DNA of 64,000 nt from Psychrobacter submarinus (GCF_904846685.1 NZ_CAJHBQ010000001.1:1054001-1118000); one strand, 5' to 3'; positions 37,323 through 47,667 are shown, counted from the stretch's first letter. Numbers and translations: made by a program. The notes: generated from the sequence alone by a model not told the origin.

Positions 37323-40300
37323 TTAGTTATCACTTAGCTTAATAACTTTGGAGAAGCCAAAACCATTTCTATTAACAGAAACTGTTGACCCAAGTTCGAA
37401 CGCTTGGTTAAAGTCTATAATATAAGTATTGAAGCCTGCGTTTGGCTGATTACTTGATGACTGACCATTAATTGTTACATTATAGTTTGGCGAATAAGGA
37501 GATAGAGTGACTCTAGTACGTGACTCGTTCTCATTAATTGTTACGCTCAAACTATTAGTACATCTTGCGCCACCATCACCAAACGGACTGGTATTACCAA
37601 TCCAAGGTGTTATCAGGTCGTCACCACTAACGGATAAGTCGTCTACTGCTACCGGTAGCTGGAAGTTAATACTCTGGGTGTTTTCGCTTCCGTTGACAAA
37701 GGTAGAGGCGTCGAACCGTACTTTCACCCAGTTAGAGTAACGTAGTGGGTAGCGAATCTCAAAGTCTGCACGGCCTTCATCATCTGTAACAAACGAATAA
37801 CCGTCATCTGAGAGCGTACCACCAATGATAGTCACGGGATTGATAGCTTCGAGTGTACCATTTAGATTTCTATCTTCATTTAAAATAGGGTCTGAGTCTT
37901 GGTCTAAAGTGTAGTTATAGTTGGCATCTTCAGTAGGATACCAATCAGAACGTAGTGGTACTGGCGTTTTTTCAGAGAATACTTGAGGCTCAGGTGTAGT
38001 GGTTTGAATCACATTGCCAAATTCATCAAGCTCATCGATATCAGCAGCTTGATAAGTCGTTGTACTATTTAATAAACAATATACGCCTTGAGCATATTCC
38101 GTTGCATAAGACTTAATTGATACCTCTTGATCCGCTACAGCACGACCAGAGCCATCCATGACTGATATCGATCCACGTACCGTATAGTAAATATCATCAG
38201 AAGATAACTTATTAGCGAATGCTAAAGTAGTATAGACCGCTTCTTCTGAGACAGTAATATTAGTGGTCTTACTACCGATATTGGCATCATCTTGCAATAA
38301 GCGTGCGTTGATAATCACCCCGCCGATAGGCGAGCTGGCATTGGCTTGATAGACGACACGCGCCTCACCTCTACTATCTGTTACTGCTGTTGCAGCCGAT
38401 AAGCGGCCCGCTGAAGAATCTGACGCACGACTGAATACGACCGTTTGCCCTTCGACGGGTACATCATTTTCATCTTTGACCGTCGCGACAACTTCAGTGC
38501 TGGTGCCAGGAGTGATGACCGATTTAACCGCTTGGAACAGCATTTTTGCAGGGGTCGTCGCACGGAAGCGTGTATCGATTGTCGTTTGGTATTTAAGTGT
38601 GCTATTAGTACCCGGAGCGAATATACCAAGTACTTTAGCTTCTAATACTGTGGTGCCTGCTAATTCAGAACGTAAGCGCACAGGTATGGTAATGATATTT
38701 TCTGCGATATCGGTAGCTCTAATTCTTCTGGTGAGAATAACGTTATCACTACCATTGCCGTTGTTAAATTGTCCAAGAGTGGTCTGAACTTCAAGAGTCT
38801 CACCGATAAGGGCTTGTGCTTGTGCTGCACTATCCGCGCGAATCTGTACATTGATGGTTTGTTGCTTATTAACATCATACACATCTTCGATATCTATAAA
38901 GCTGATACCGGCTTGCGAAACTTTAACCAAATCAATGCTAGTAAGACTGCGCTGAGTATTAACAGTACCTAAAGCTCTAACAAATACACGCAGATTACCA
39001 TTATTATCAAACGTTAAGTCACTCTCATTTATTTCAAAGCTGGCTTCGCCACTAGCATTAGTAATAACTTCTTCAGTAGAGATCACCTCTCCAGCTGCAT
39101 TAACCAGTTCTATATCAGCATTAGCTATAGCGATTCCTGCACCATCTACTAGAGTTGTACTGATAGTAGTCGATTCGCCATCTTTGAGCTGAGTTTCTGA
39201 AGCTTCAAGCGTAATGCTTGTGCCAATCGCTGATAAGCTTAGTGATTTTTCTTCGCGTACTTGTAATGTGACATCACCATTGGCATCGTATCTTGGTGTA
39301 ATAATCTTGGCATTAATAACCACACTGTGATTTAAACGAGCATCTACCGTGTTTGCTGCTAATAAAATACCAACATCAATTTTGCCTTCAGCATCAGTAC
39401 TGACAACACTAGGGGTGGTTAAAGCCGCACCACTTGACTCTAAATTTTCTATGCTTAACTGTACTGGAACGTTAGCCAATACTCCGCCACTACTATCAGT
39501 TACGCGGAAGGTTGCATTGGTCTGATCACCGCCAGTATTTAGAGTCACTTTATCGGCAGAGACTAAAATCTGATAATTATCAATCGTTGCAGTGTCGACA
39601 GCTACGATATAGCTTTGTACCAATTCAGTGTTTTCAGCGGTCGTAGTCGTTGCTGTCAGTCCAATACCTTTCTCTAGAATCGCTTGATTAACATTTGCGC
39701 CAGGCTCTAGAGTCAAGTCGAAAGTAGCCACCCCATCACTGTTAGTGGTAGCAGTGCCATTGGCTGCGACACTAACGCCAGTCTCAACAGGGTTATCAAC
39801 GTTCAAGCGTACAACACGACCAGCAATACTGCCTTCATTATCTTTGAGTCTTACAAACACCTTAAAGGTATCGCCTTTGGTATTGACAACCTTATTGGCG
39901 CCAATAGTTAGACTTTCTTGAGTACCAGTGATATCTGGAGTTTGCGTGTTGACTGTAGCGCTTTTAGCAGTAATGTTGCCACTAGTGTCGGCGGCTGATA
40001 AACCAACAACAAAACTGCCACCAATATCCTGCTTTTGCTTATCCGTTAGATTATTAGGTACAGCAAGAGTAAATATAGCTTTGCCTGAATCATCAGTAGT
40101 CTGGCTGCCGCCTGACACTAGCGTCACACCATTACTAGCCGCAGTTGCCGGCAGCGCTAAGAAGACTTTTTGACCCGTTACTACATTGCCTTTACTATCC
40201 TTGGCGATAACCTCAATCTGAGTTTCGCCGCCATTTAAATTAAGCAGTTTTGATGAAGTCGACGATAAAGAGATAGCAGAAGCCATAGACTGCACTTTGA

Positions 40301-43046
40301 TTTTGACCTGTTGCTCTTTACCAGTCAGCGTCTCGGTCACTATCGCTGTCAGTGGCGCTTTGTTTAGAGCAGCTTTTTGCTCAGCATTCAGATCATTTGG
40401 TACAACTACATCGAAGCTAACTAGACCATTTGCACTAGTAGTTGCAGTAATTTTTGATGAGCCGATTTGACCGTTCACCGTTAGCAATCCTGCTAAAGAT
40501 TTGTTGGTAAATTCTAATCTGATAGGTTGATTAGCGATTTGCTCACCAGAGTCCTGATCGTTTAATTGCGCTTGTATGCTAGCACTACTGCCGACGTTAT
40601 TTAGAATATAACCGGCTTGATTGTCGATATTATTAGTAGCATTGAGCAGATTCAAGGAGACCGCTGGCGTAATGATAGTGACTTTGGTAGCAGCAGAATT
40701 ATAGACAATACCGTTTTCGACATAAGACAGTTGATAGTTAACCCCAGTCTTTTTAAGATCAGCACGCTGGGCAGCGGTTAGATTGCTTGGTATATTAACC
40801 GCAAATAGCGCGTTACCACTAAAGTCTGTCGTCGCCGATTGCGTAACAGTGACGCCATAACTAAGTGCTTTGGCGCCTAATTGAATAGTAATGTTTTTAC
40901 CTGTTACTGGTTTAGCATTACTGTCTTTGGTTGTGAGCTTGACGTTGATGTTGCCATCACCACCAAACTCGCTAATGCTCGGGGTAGCAATAGAAGCAAA
41001 CTGAATGCTAGTCACTGGTTGTTGAACCTCAACCTCTTGAGAAGTCTTAGATTGCGTTCCATCATTATCCGTTAGGACGGCAGTATAGCGAATTCCTGAC
41101 GCAACCAATTTCTCACGCTGATCAGGCGTTAGGTTTTGGTTAATAGCAATAGTGAACTCGGCGACGCCATTACTGTTAGTAGTAAGCTCATTACCGATAA
41201 TAGTAATGCCGGTACTCGTTTTATCATCTAACACTAGTTTAACTTTTCGATCTGCTGCTGCGCTGCCGTCCTGACGTTTAGCAGCAACCTGTAGCTTAAA
41301 CTGCTCATCTAAGACGCTAACGATCGCCGGTAAGCTTTGCGCTGATAATTGGATATCGCTTTGACCTATATCAGAGCCAATACGGATACTTTCACTACTG
41401 ACAGAACTAGATACACCTGACGCCTCTGTCATACTAGCCGTTAGTACAAACGCTCCAGCATTCTCTAATTGTGTTTTTTGTGCCAATGTTAAGTTGTTAG
41501 GGACGCGTACGGTATAGCTGACTTCCCCATTATTATCTGTAGTTTGTTCAGAGTTATTTTGCAGTGTTAATAGACCAGCCTTAGCTAAACCCTCGGGTAA
41601 GCTTGCAGTCACTTTTTGGCCTGCAATGATGCCGCCTCGTTTGTCGTTAACTCGGAAGCTAATGACGGCACTACCGCCTGAACTAGATAGCTGTTTTTTG
41701 CTGCTTTCATTAAAATTAATCTTGTACTCTGCAGCCGGCAAATACACAGCGCTAGTCGCTGTTTTAGTAGTAGTTGAACGGTTAGGTTCTGTTAAGACGA
41801 CCGTATAACTAATACCTTCTTCGATAAGCGTTTTGCGGTCATCTGCGTCCACAGTATTAGCAACATTTAAGGTTACATTGGCTTGCCCTTGAGCATTTAG
41901 AGTTACTTTATTGGTATTTAAGCTGACTCCAGTCACTGCATCGTTAAGCTTGATAGTGGCTGTCGCTCCATTGATAGTCGTTGGTACGTTGCTATTTTTG
42001 GCAGTAGCACTGATAGCAATCGTTTGGCTATCACCATAAGCGCTAAGACGACTCGGACTAGTAGTTACGCTTATCGCATAATCAGAAATAGGTAGCGCTG
42101 CTTTAAACTCACCTGTAGTTTCTTTCGTTGCACCACTGTTTTCTGCAATATTGATAGTATAAGCTATGGTTTTGTCCACTAGCGCCGCACGATCAGCATC
42201 TGATAATTTATCATCTACTTGAATGGTAAAAGTAGCTAGACCATTAGTATCAGTAACTTTCTTACTGCCACCAATGATGGCAACGCCTTTGACATTCGCG
42301 ATGCCTAAGCCCACTGCGACGTCTTTGACGCGAGCGCCCTGATCATTTTTTGCAACAACACTAAGCGTTGCAGTATCACCGTATACATTTAAGACATTGT
42401 TAGAGACAGAGCTAGTCGCCAACGAAGTGCTGATATCAAGCTCGCTTTCGACGACTTGCGTGCCATCGCCGCTGCCTTGCTTACTAACACGCACGGTATT
42501 AGTCTGCTCGACTTGATCATCTTCACCTTTATTAGCCGTAGCTATTAATTTGAAACCATCATTTAACAATGCTGCTTCATCTGTAACTGCTTGCGGATTG
42601 AGTTTCAGCTTATATACTGCATTACCTTCGTTATCTGTCACCTGAGTGCTGGCACCTTCGATAGTAATACCATTACTCTCAGACCCTTCTACCATTAAGC
42701 TAACTTCTTTATTAATCATTGCCGCTGAAGTTGCTGTTTGTACCGCTTTGACCGTAACCGTAAACACGGTTTCTTCATCTGTTAACTCTATAACATTCGG
42801 GCTTACGGTGAGCTTCTGAAGAAAAAAATCAGGTTCCTCAACTGGCGTTTGTTCCTCACCATCACCATTATCATCTCCACTATTACCATTGTCACCTGTA
42901 CCTGGATTATTTAAATCTGGTTTTGGCGGAAGTATATCTGTACCGCCATCCTCACCACCGCCGCCGCAGCCTGCTAAGGATAACGCTACAGACAGCGCCG
43001 TGAACTTAAATAATTTAGAGCTAAGAGGTAGTGAGCTATAGAACAT
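37323..43046 (-). CDS. Giant surface lipoprotein with tandem bacterial Ig-like repeats
   Basis: A 1907-residue predicted outer-surface lipoprotein. I chose the ATG at 43046 (GGAG upstream; product MFYSSLPLSSK), not the ORF start 48 bases earlier. A lipobox LAGC with Cys27 is followed by a poly-Gly stretch and an acidic Asp/Gly/Asn linker. From about residue 80 some eleven tandem modules of roughly 100-125 residues repeat, each ending in a signature like TDxxGxAxFxxxVPxNLTxxQK. Three divergent Ig-like modules follow, including a Cys-containing, Tyr-rich region near 1660-1720. The modules resemble Big_1/invasin-type domains. Adhesion or biofilm function is inference. Single gene with its own terminator. 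No C-terminal beta-barrel or autotransporter domain is seen, so anchoring is by the lipid. Confidence 0.85.
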   Translation of the reverse strand: MFYSSLPLSSKLFKFTALSVALSLAGCGGGGEDGGTDILPPKPDLNNPGTGDNGNSGDDNGDGEEQTPVEEPDFFLQKLTVSPNVIELTDEETVFTVTVKAVQTATSAAMINKEVSLMVEGSESNGITIEGASTQVTDNEGNAVYKLKLNPQAVTDEAALLNDGFKLIATANKGEDDQVEQTNTVRVSKQGSGDGTQVVESELDISTSLATSSVSNNVLNVYGDTATLSVVAKNDQGARVKDVAVGLGIANVKGVAIIGGSKKVTDTNGLATFTIQVDDKLSDADRAALVDKTIAYTINIAENSGATKETTGEFKAALPISDYAISVTTSPSRLSAYGDSQTIAISATAKNSNVPTTINGATATIKLNDAVTGVSLNTNKVTLNAQGQANVTLNVANTVDADDRKTLIEEGISYTVVLTEPNRSTTTKTATSAVYLPAAEYKINFNESSKKQLSSSGGSAVISFRVNDKRGGIIAGQKVTASLPEGLAKAGLLTLQNNSEQTTDNNGEVSYTVRVPNNLTLAQKTQLENAGAFVLTASMTEASGVSSSVSSESIRIGSDIGQSDIQLSAQSLPAIVSVLDEQFKLQVAAKRQDGSAAADRKVKLVLDDKTSTGITIIGNELTTNSNGVAEFTIAINQNLTPDQREKLVASGIRYTAVLTDNDGTQSKTSQEVEVQQPVTSIQFASIATPSISEFGGDGNINVKLTTKDSNAKPVTGKNITIQLGAKALSYGVTVTQSATTDFSGNALFAVNIPSNLTAAQRADLKKTGVNYQLSYVENGIVYNSAATKVTIITPAVSLNLLNATNNIDNQAGYILNNVGSSASIQAQLNDQDSGEQIANQPIRLEFTNKSLAGLLTVNGQIGSSKITATTSANGLVSFDVVVPNDLNAEQKAALNKAPLTAIVTETLTGKEQQVKIKVQSMASAISLSSTSSKLLNLNGGETQIEVIAKDSKGNVVTGQKVFLALPATAASNGVTLVSGGSQTTDDSGKAIFTLAVPNNLTDKQKQDIGGSFVVGLSAADTSGNITAKSATVNTQTPDITGTQESLTIGANKVVNTKGDTFKVFVRLKDNEGSIAGRVVRLNVDNPVETGVSVAANGTATTNSDGVATFDLTLEPGANVNQAILEKGIGLTATTTTAENTELVQSYIVAVDTATIDNYQILVSADKVTLNTGGDQTNATFRVTDSSGGVLANVPVQLSIENLESSGAALTTPSVVSTDAEGKIDVGILLAANTVDARLNHSVVINAKIITPRYDANGDVTLQVREEKSLSLSAIGTSITLEASETQLKDGESTTISTTLVDGAGIAIANADIELVNAAGEVISTEEVITNASGEASFEINESDLTFDNNGNLRVFVRALGTVNTQRSLTSIDLVKVSQAGISFIDIEDVYDVNKQQTINVQIRADSAAQAQALIGETLEVQTTLGQFNNGNGSDNVILTRRIRATDIAENIITIPVRLRSELAGTTVLEAKVLGIFAPGTNSTLKYQTTIDTRFRATTPAKMLFQAVKSVITPGTSTEVVATVKDENDVPVEGQTVVFSRASDSSAGRLSAATAVTDSRGEARVVYQANASSPIGGVIINARLLQDDANIGSKTTNITVSEEAVYTTLAFANKLSSDDIYYTVRGSISVMDGSGRAVADQEVSIKSYATEYAQGVYCLLNSTTTYQAADIDELDEFGNVIQTTTPEPQVFSEKTPVPLRSDWYPTEDANYNYTLDQDSDPILNEDRNLNGTLEAINPVTIIGGTLSDDGYSFVTDDEGRADFEIRYPLRYSNWVKVRFDASTFVNGSENTQSINFQLPVAVDDLSVSGDDLITPWIGNTSPFGDGGARCTNSLSVTINENESRTRVTLSPYSPNYNVTINGQSSSNQPNAGFNTYIIDFNQAFELGSTVSVNRNGFGFSKVIKLSDN

Positions 43047-43529
43047 ATCTGGGACTCCGCACGAGCGACAATTTATTTGACAAAGCAAACACAAAGAATG
43101 AGGTACCTATGAGCTATAGGCAAAAATAAACTAAGAATGTAATAATATACTACATATTAATAGTTTGTATTGATTTTATCACAGTAACTTTACTGAATTT
43201 TGTCGAAACTTACAATCAATAATTAGATTTTAAAGTCACTTAATCATTCCCCTGTAGATGCAAATTCAAGGTATAATAAGCCCCATTGAGATCGACTATT
43301 ATTGTAAAATAGTTTGAGTATTTGACTATTTTATGGTATAAATGTCGCCTTTAAATTTTCTGAATTGGTCACTCTGTTATTTGCCTTTAGATAACAGTAA
43401 TGCCAGCTCAACCTTCATATAGTTTTGTTTGGTGCAAAGATGCCGCTGCTGTGTCCATGCCGCATATTCGCGCAACTTGCCCAGACTGGTATGGGACAAA
43501 CCCCATACCTCATAGATTAGGAGTTCGCC
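43047..43529. other. Spacer between the Ig-repeat gene and rpmB
   Basis: About 480 bp. The part near the Ig gene is AT-rich without landmarks; the part near rpmB contains a promoter at 43314-43342 and a leader of roughly 180 bases. A TATAAT at 43272-43277 has no matching -35. No gene seen. Confidence 0.4.
43314..43342 (+). promoter_or_regulatory. Predicted sigma-70 promoter for rpmB-rpmG
   Basis: TTGAGT and TATAAA are separated by 17 bp. Transcription would start near 43350, leaving a ~180-base leader before rpmB, which could carry ribosomal-protein autoregulation. Based only on hexamers and spacing. Confidence 0.5.
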
Positions 43530-43766
43530 ATGTCTAGAGTTTGCCAAGTGACTGGAAAGCGCCCTATGGTGGGTAATAATGTTTCGCACGCGAACAACAA
43601 AACCCGTCGTCGCTTCCTACCAAACCTAAAGCATCATCGTTTTTGGGTAGAGTCTGAAAATCGTTTTGTACGTCTACGTGTGTCTACCAAAGGTATGCGT
43701 ACCATCGATAAATTAGGTATTGATAAAGTGCTAGCTGATCTGCGTGCACAAGGTCAAAAAGTTTAA
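43530..43766 (+). CDS. rpmB: 50S ribosomal protein L28
   Basis: A 78-residue ribosomal protein with the family start [39 protein letters not shown] and [23 protein letters not shown] precedes the ATG. rpmG follows 45 bp downstream with its own AAAGGAAA site, then a strong terminator: the usual two-gene operon. Confidence 0.98.
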   Translation: MSRVCQVTGKRPMVGNNVSHANNKTRRRFLPNLKHHRFWVESENRFVRLRVSTKGMRTIDKLGIDKVLADLRAQGQKV

Positions 43767-43811
43767 GTCCCATTTAAACTTAGTGCTCTGCCACTTTTAA
43801 AGGAAATTATC

Positions 43812-43967
43812 ATGAGAGATAAAATCAAATTAGTATCAACTGCTGGTACTGGATACTACTATACGACGACTAAGAACAAGCGCACAATGCCTGGCAAAAT
43901 GGAAATCAAAAAGTTTGATCCTAAAGTTCGCCAGCATGTGATCTTTAAAGAAGCTAAAATCAAATAA
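43812..43967 (+). CDS. rpmG: 50S ribosomal protein L33
   Basis: A 51-residue protein beginning [20 protein letters not shown] and ending [10 protein letters not shown], with [17 protein letters not shown] in the middle: the zinc-free L33 form. Co-transcribed with rpmB. The ribosome-binding site AAAGGAAA lies at good spacing. Confidence 0.98.
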   Translation: MRDKIKLVSTAGTGYYYTTTKNKRTMPGKMEIKKFDPKVRQHVIFKEAKIK

Positions 43968-44000
43968 TCTGCGTTTATATTAATCGCTGATATTTGCATA

Positions 44001-44036
44001 AAAAAAGGGTTTATCACATGATAAACCCTTTTTTTT
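44001..44036 (+). terminator. Terminator of the rpmB-rpmG operon
   Basis: A 15-bp perfect stem (AAAAAAGGGTTTATC and its complement), ACAT loop, and a long T run. Confidence 0.9.
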
Positions 44037-44131
44037 GCGCCACGTTTTAGCTTTTATTACCTGTTCCTTTTAATACCTGTTCTGTTAAATGCTAACTAAT
44101 AAATACTAGCTAAGCCAAACCCAGTATTGCG

Positions 44132-44443
44132 TTAACTATAATGCGTCGGCTCTTTGTCGTAGACATGGGCATGCCACTGGCTCATCTGCTTTTGCATAAT
44201 GACCTGAATAGCGGCATGAATCATGTGCTGACCGATAGATTGCGTATCGCTGCCCAATAAGTCTTTTAGCTTATCGGAGAAATCAATCGTCATCAGCGCT
44301 TCTTCATTTTTATCCGAATCACGCAGTAATAGCGTACCATCATCAGCCTCAATCAGCTCAAGCGTCGTCTCTTTGGCAAACCCTGAAAACGGATCAGTAT
44401 TATCAGTCTCCACTTCTATCTCATTATCAATATCGTATGGCAT
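44132..44443 (-). CDS. Hypothetical acidic protein
   Basis: A 103-residue soluble protein, very acidic in the first 40 residues (DIDNEIEVETDNTDPF, LELIEADDGTLLLRDSD), then helical with HMIHAAIQVIMQKQMSQWHAHVY. No known domain recognised. First of three small minus-strand genes ahead of rpe in gene order. Gene-like composition supports it being real. Confidence 0.55.
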   Translation of the reverse strand: MPYDIDNEIEVETDNTDPFSGFAKETTLELIEADDGTLLLRDSDKNEEALMTIDFSDKLKDLLGSDTQSIGQHMIHAAIQVIMQKQMSQWHAHVYDKEPTHYS

Positions 44444-44573
44444 CTCGTGTTTCCTTATTATCCCGTAGCTCGCTGTCTTGAGAACTAATGATTTAATCCT
44501 CTACAGCGCTCGAGAAAAGTCTTCGTTACTTCATACAATGGACGCTTTAGCTTTCAATTTCAAGGGCTAATAT

Positions 44574-44885
44574 TCAACGCCAGTAGCGCAGTTTGGCGAT
44601 GGTAAATAAGAAGGCTACAAACATCCCTAGGTAATACATGAGCTTGAGCTCTAAAGTCGGATCGCGATATTTAAAAGGTAAAGCCACCACAGCGGTCGCC
44701 GTTGGCAATATTAGCAGCATTAGTAGCCAGTTCTCTATCACATTGAGCCAACCCTCTTGGCCCGTGCCTTTACTTAATCCTGCAAGCCCTAATAATAAGC
44801 AGGCAATAATAAGACTGGTAAATAGACCATTCGGTAACTCTTTAGGGTAGATAACATTGGCAATGCGAGTGGGCATAATTTGCAT
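44574..44885 (-). CDS. Hypothetical three-segment membrane protein
   Basis: A 103-residue protein with hydrophobic segments at about residues 21-38, 51-68 and 83-98, starting at 44885 or at the ATG nine bases later (44876). No family recognised. It probably makes up a small membrane module with the neighbouring 117-residue gene. Confidence 0.55.
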   Translation of the reverse strand: MQIMPTRIANVIYPKELPNGLFTSLIIACLLLGLAGLSKGTGQEGWLNVIENWLLMLLILPTATAVVALPFKYRDPTLELKLMYYLGMFVAFLFTIAKLRYWR

Positions 44886-44962
44886 ACAAAAACTCAGTCG
44901 TTTTTATGATCTAAGCTAGTAATAGCTTATTAAAGGTAGGAGAATTATGGCGTAAGACAAGA

Positions 44963-45316
44963 TCAGCTATAAGTGCCCATGATCCATAATAATGAGATGC
45001 AAGAGGTCAGATAGCCCAAACTTATCGCATTCCAGCCCTCTATCTGCGTGCCATTGAGCTTATTAAAGATCTTTGATCCGAGCCAAAACAGTAAGGGAAT
45101 ACCAATGATAAAAGCGGGAACTAGCACTGCCGCATGAAGCATAACCTCGCTGACATCGTGACCTACTATCAGGCGAAAGCCGTAGCCTGCTGAGCTTAGT
45201 ATTAAAGCAAAAACAGCTAAACCAATAGTAATGCCTTTGGGCACTAAGCTGCGCCGCTTAGACGCAGGAGCGTCAGCCTTTAAACTCGGGTTTTGGCTAT
45301 TGATTGGCGTAGTCAT
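44963..45316 (-). CDS. Hypothetical three-segment membrane protein
   Basis: A 117-residue protein with a polar start (QNPSLKADAPASKRRS) and hydrophobic segments at about 29-48, 61-80 and 97-115. No known family. It lies between rpe and the 103-residue membrane protein gene; no shared promoter can be shown. Confidence 0.55.
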   Translation of the reverse strand: MTTPINSQNPSLKADAPASKRRSLVPKGITIGLAVFALILSSAGYGFRLIVGHDVSEVMLHAAVLVPAFIIGIPLLFWLGSKIFNKLNGTQIEGWNAISLGYLTSCISLLWIMGTYS

Positions 45317-45462
45317 AAGTCACCTCAATTAACAGTCATCTCAATTAATAGTCATATCAATTGATAGTATAGTGCGCTCAAATCAGCTGGTACGACCTTT
45401 TATCTCGTCTTATCTAGATGGAGGCTTATAGGCCTAAAAACAAGAGACAGAGCGAGCCGCGA

Positions 45463-46149
45463 CTACTCGCCTGCTTTTGCAAGCTCAGCACGCATAGCAT
45501 CAATAGCGACTTTATAATCGTCTTGGTTAAAGATAGCTGAGCCGGCAACAAACATATCAGCGCCTGCCTCCGCGATAGCGCGGATATTATTGGCTTTGAT
45601 ACCGCCATCGACCTCTAGCCTGATATCGCGGCCGCTTGCATCGATACGCTGACGTACTTGTCGTACCTTATCCAACGTGCCTTCGATAAATGACTGTCCG
45701 CCAAAGCCAGGATTGACACTCATAAGCAAAATTTGATCGACCTTGTCCATCACATAATCTAGATAGTGTAGCGGTGTCGCTGGATTGAACACTAAGCCGC
45801 ATTTCGCGCCGCCGTCTTTGATCAGCTGCAATGAGCGATCGATATGATCGCTGGCTTCAGGATGAAAGGTAATAACGCTAGGATTGGCTTGTAGGAACTG
45901 CTCAATCATACCATCGACAGGCGCTACCATTAAGTGCACGTCGATAGGCGCGTCAATACCATAATCACGCAGCGCCTGACAGATCATGCTACCAAAAGTT
46001 AAGTTCGGTACATAGTGATTGTCCATGACATCGAAATGAATAACATCGGCCCCTGCTGCCAAGACGTTTTCGACCTCCTCGCCTAATCGAGCAAAGTCAG
46101 CGGATAAAATAGAAGGGGCGATTAAGTACTGCTTATCAGGACAAATCAT
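45463..46149 (-). CDS. rpe: Ribulose-phosphate 3-epimerase
   Basis: Interconverts ribulose 5-phosphate and xylulose 5-phosphate in the pentose phosphate pathway. The 228-residue TIM barrel shows [17 protein letters not shown] near residue 10, [16 protein letters not shown] near 40, [14 protein letters not shown] near 142, and [12 protein letters not shown] with the phosphate-binding glycines near 180. Metal ligands H38, D40 and H71-type positions are present by motif. A DUF2805 gene follows upstream on the same strand. Confidence 0.95.
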   Translation of the reverse strand: MICPDKQYLIAPSILSADFARLGEEVENVLAAGADVIHFDVMDNHYVPNLTFGSMICQALRDYGIDAPIDVHLMVAPVDGMIEQFLQANPSVITFHPEASDHIDRSLQLIKDGGAKCGLVFNPATPLHYLDYVMDKVDQILLMSVNPGFGGQSFIEGTLDKVRQVRQRIDASGRDIRLEVDGGIKANNIRAIAEAGADMFVAGSAIFNQDDYKVAIDAMRAELAKAGE

Positions 46150-46201
46150 AGGAGAGCTACCTCTTTAATGGGTATTAAAATAAGAAATAATTTGAGAAGC
46201 A

Positions 46202-46486
46202 CTAACGCGGTTTATACTGAGTCTTGCTATAAGCGCGGCCCACTTCAAAGTCGCGTTTGGCTTCATGCTTAGTGTTACGGCCCGTTACCCGCTCACGCCA
46301 CAATCGAAAAGATGACGGCTTTAGCTCATGACGCATCAGCTTAATTACCGCCGTCTCATCAAGACCATAGCTATGCTCTATCGCGGCAAATGGCGTTCTA
46401 TCTTCCCATGCCATCTCGATGACTCTTGACGTCTGTACTTCGTCTAATACGATATTGCCGTCTGCATCGACTGGCGTTTCGGTCAT
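46202..46486 (-). CDS. DUF2805 / TIGR03643 family protein
   Basis: A 94-residue protein with the family core VIEMAWEDRTPFAAIE, YGLDETAVIKLMRHELKPSSF and LWRERVTGRNTKH. A helix-turn-helix-like pattern suggests nucleic acid binding, but no function is established. Probably in the same transcript as rpe and the S-formylglutathione hydrolase gene. Confidence 0.85.
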   Translation of the reverse strand: MTETPVDADGNIVLDEVQTSRVIEMAWEDRTPFAAIEHSYGLDETAVIKLMRHELKPSSFRLWRERVTGRNTKHEAKRDFEVGRAYSKTQYKPR

Positions 46487-46532
46487 AAGGGTTACCTTGT
46501 CGATAATGTGAGGCGCTTGATATGAGTTTAGT

Positions 46533-47426
46533 TTAGCTTAGCTGCGCTTGACGATAATGGTGCCAAATGTGATCTTCGATGACCGTTTGGATAAAATAGT
46601 AACTGTGATCGTGACCCGCTTGATAACGTAGGGTCAAAGGCTGCTGCGCGTCTTTACAAGCCTGTTGCAGCTTTTCGGTTTGTAGTTGCCCCTCACTCAA
46701 AAAGTTATCGGCAGCGCCTTGGTCTACCAATAAGCTGGCGTACTGCTGTCCTGCCTTTGCTATAACCTTAGCGGCATCAGCTTGTTGCCATAATGACTTA
46801 TCGTCACCAAAATACTGGGTATAGGCCGCTTGTCCCCAATCCGATTCGCTCGCAGCGCACACCGGCGACAACGCTGAGACACTAACGAACTTACTAGGAT
46901 ATTTAAAGCCTAATAGTAATGCACCATGACCGCCCATAGAGTGACCCGTAATACCGATACTATTCACCGGAAACTCTTGACGCACTAAGTCATAAAACTC
47001 ATCGACGATGTAACTTTGCATATTAAAATGCTCTGACCATGGCGCCTCTACCGCGTCGACATAGTAGCTTGCGCCCTGCCCGACAAAGTAACGCTCATCA
47101 TCTGCCACATCAATATCGTCGCTACTACGAGGAGAGGTGTCTGGGGCGATAAAGATGACACCAAGCTCGCTGCATTTTTGTTGGAAGTGCGCTTTATGGG
47201 TGACGTTATCAGCATTACAAGTCAATCCTGATAAATATAGTATCGCCGGACAGCGCTGACCGGCTAATGCCTCATCTGGCAAATAAATACTAAAGGTCAT
47301 GGGCGTGTTAGTCGCTGATGACTCATGGCGATAATAGTGCTGCTCGCCATCAAAGCAGCGATTAGCACTGATTTGTGTCAATTTTGAGCTGACAGATAAC
47401 TTTTGCTTAGAATACTGACTCATCAC
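46533..47426 (-). CDS. S-formylglutathione hydrolase
   Basis: Esterase that finishes glutathione-dependent formaldehyde detoxification by splitting S-formylglutathione. The 297-residue alpha/beta-hydrolase shows the nucleophile motif GHSMGGHGALL with Ser near residue 154, YLSGLTCNADN in the oxyanion region, VDQGAADNFL with the acid, and GHDHSYYFI with the catalytic His. A second ATG lies three bases downstream of the first. The glutathione-dependent formaldehyde dehydrogenase partner is not in this window. Confidence 0.92.
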   Translation of the reverse strand: MMSQYSKQKLSVSSKLTQISANRCFDGEQHYYRHESSATNTPMTFSIYLPDEALAGQRCPAILYLSGLTCNADNVTHKAHFQQKCSELGVIFIAPDTSPRSSDDIDVADDERYFVGQGASYYVDAVEAPWSEHFNMQSYIVDEFYDLVRQEFPVNSIGITGHSMGGHGALLLGFKYPSKFVSVSALSPVCAASESDWGQAAYTQYFGDDKSLWQQADAAKVIAKAGQQYASLLVDQGAADNFLSEGQLQTEKLQQACKDAQQPLTLRYQAGHDHSYYFIQTVIEDHIWHHYRQAQLS

Positions 47427-47667
47427 TGATATCCTTTTAGATTTACCGTTGTTATCGTTATATTGTTCATTAAAAAATACGTTATATTTATCGTGTTATG
47501 CAAATGCCGTTAAAAGCAGACTTATTATTCACATAGCTTATTATTCATATAGCAAGTTACAGCAGATTTGATCTCTATTATACAAACTATCCGCCGACTA
47601 TCCATTGGCTTTGTTTAGCGCTTTGTTAAGGGGTGGTGATATCGTAGCCCATTAAAGCGCGACCCTT

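Noticed and set aside
37323-43046. Assembly-collapsed tandem repeats in the giant gene
   Set aside because: The modules differ at many positions and the frame is open throughout, so collapse or artefactual duplication is not indicated; exact copy number still depends on the assembly.
43377-43589. Minus-strand frame across the rpmB leader and start
   Set aside because: It overlaps rpmB and its ribosome-binding site, has no family resemblance and no start signal.
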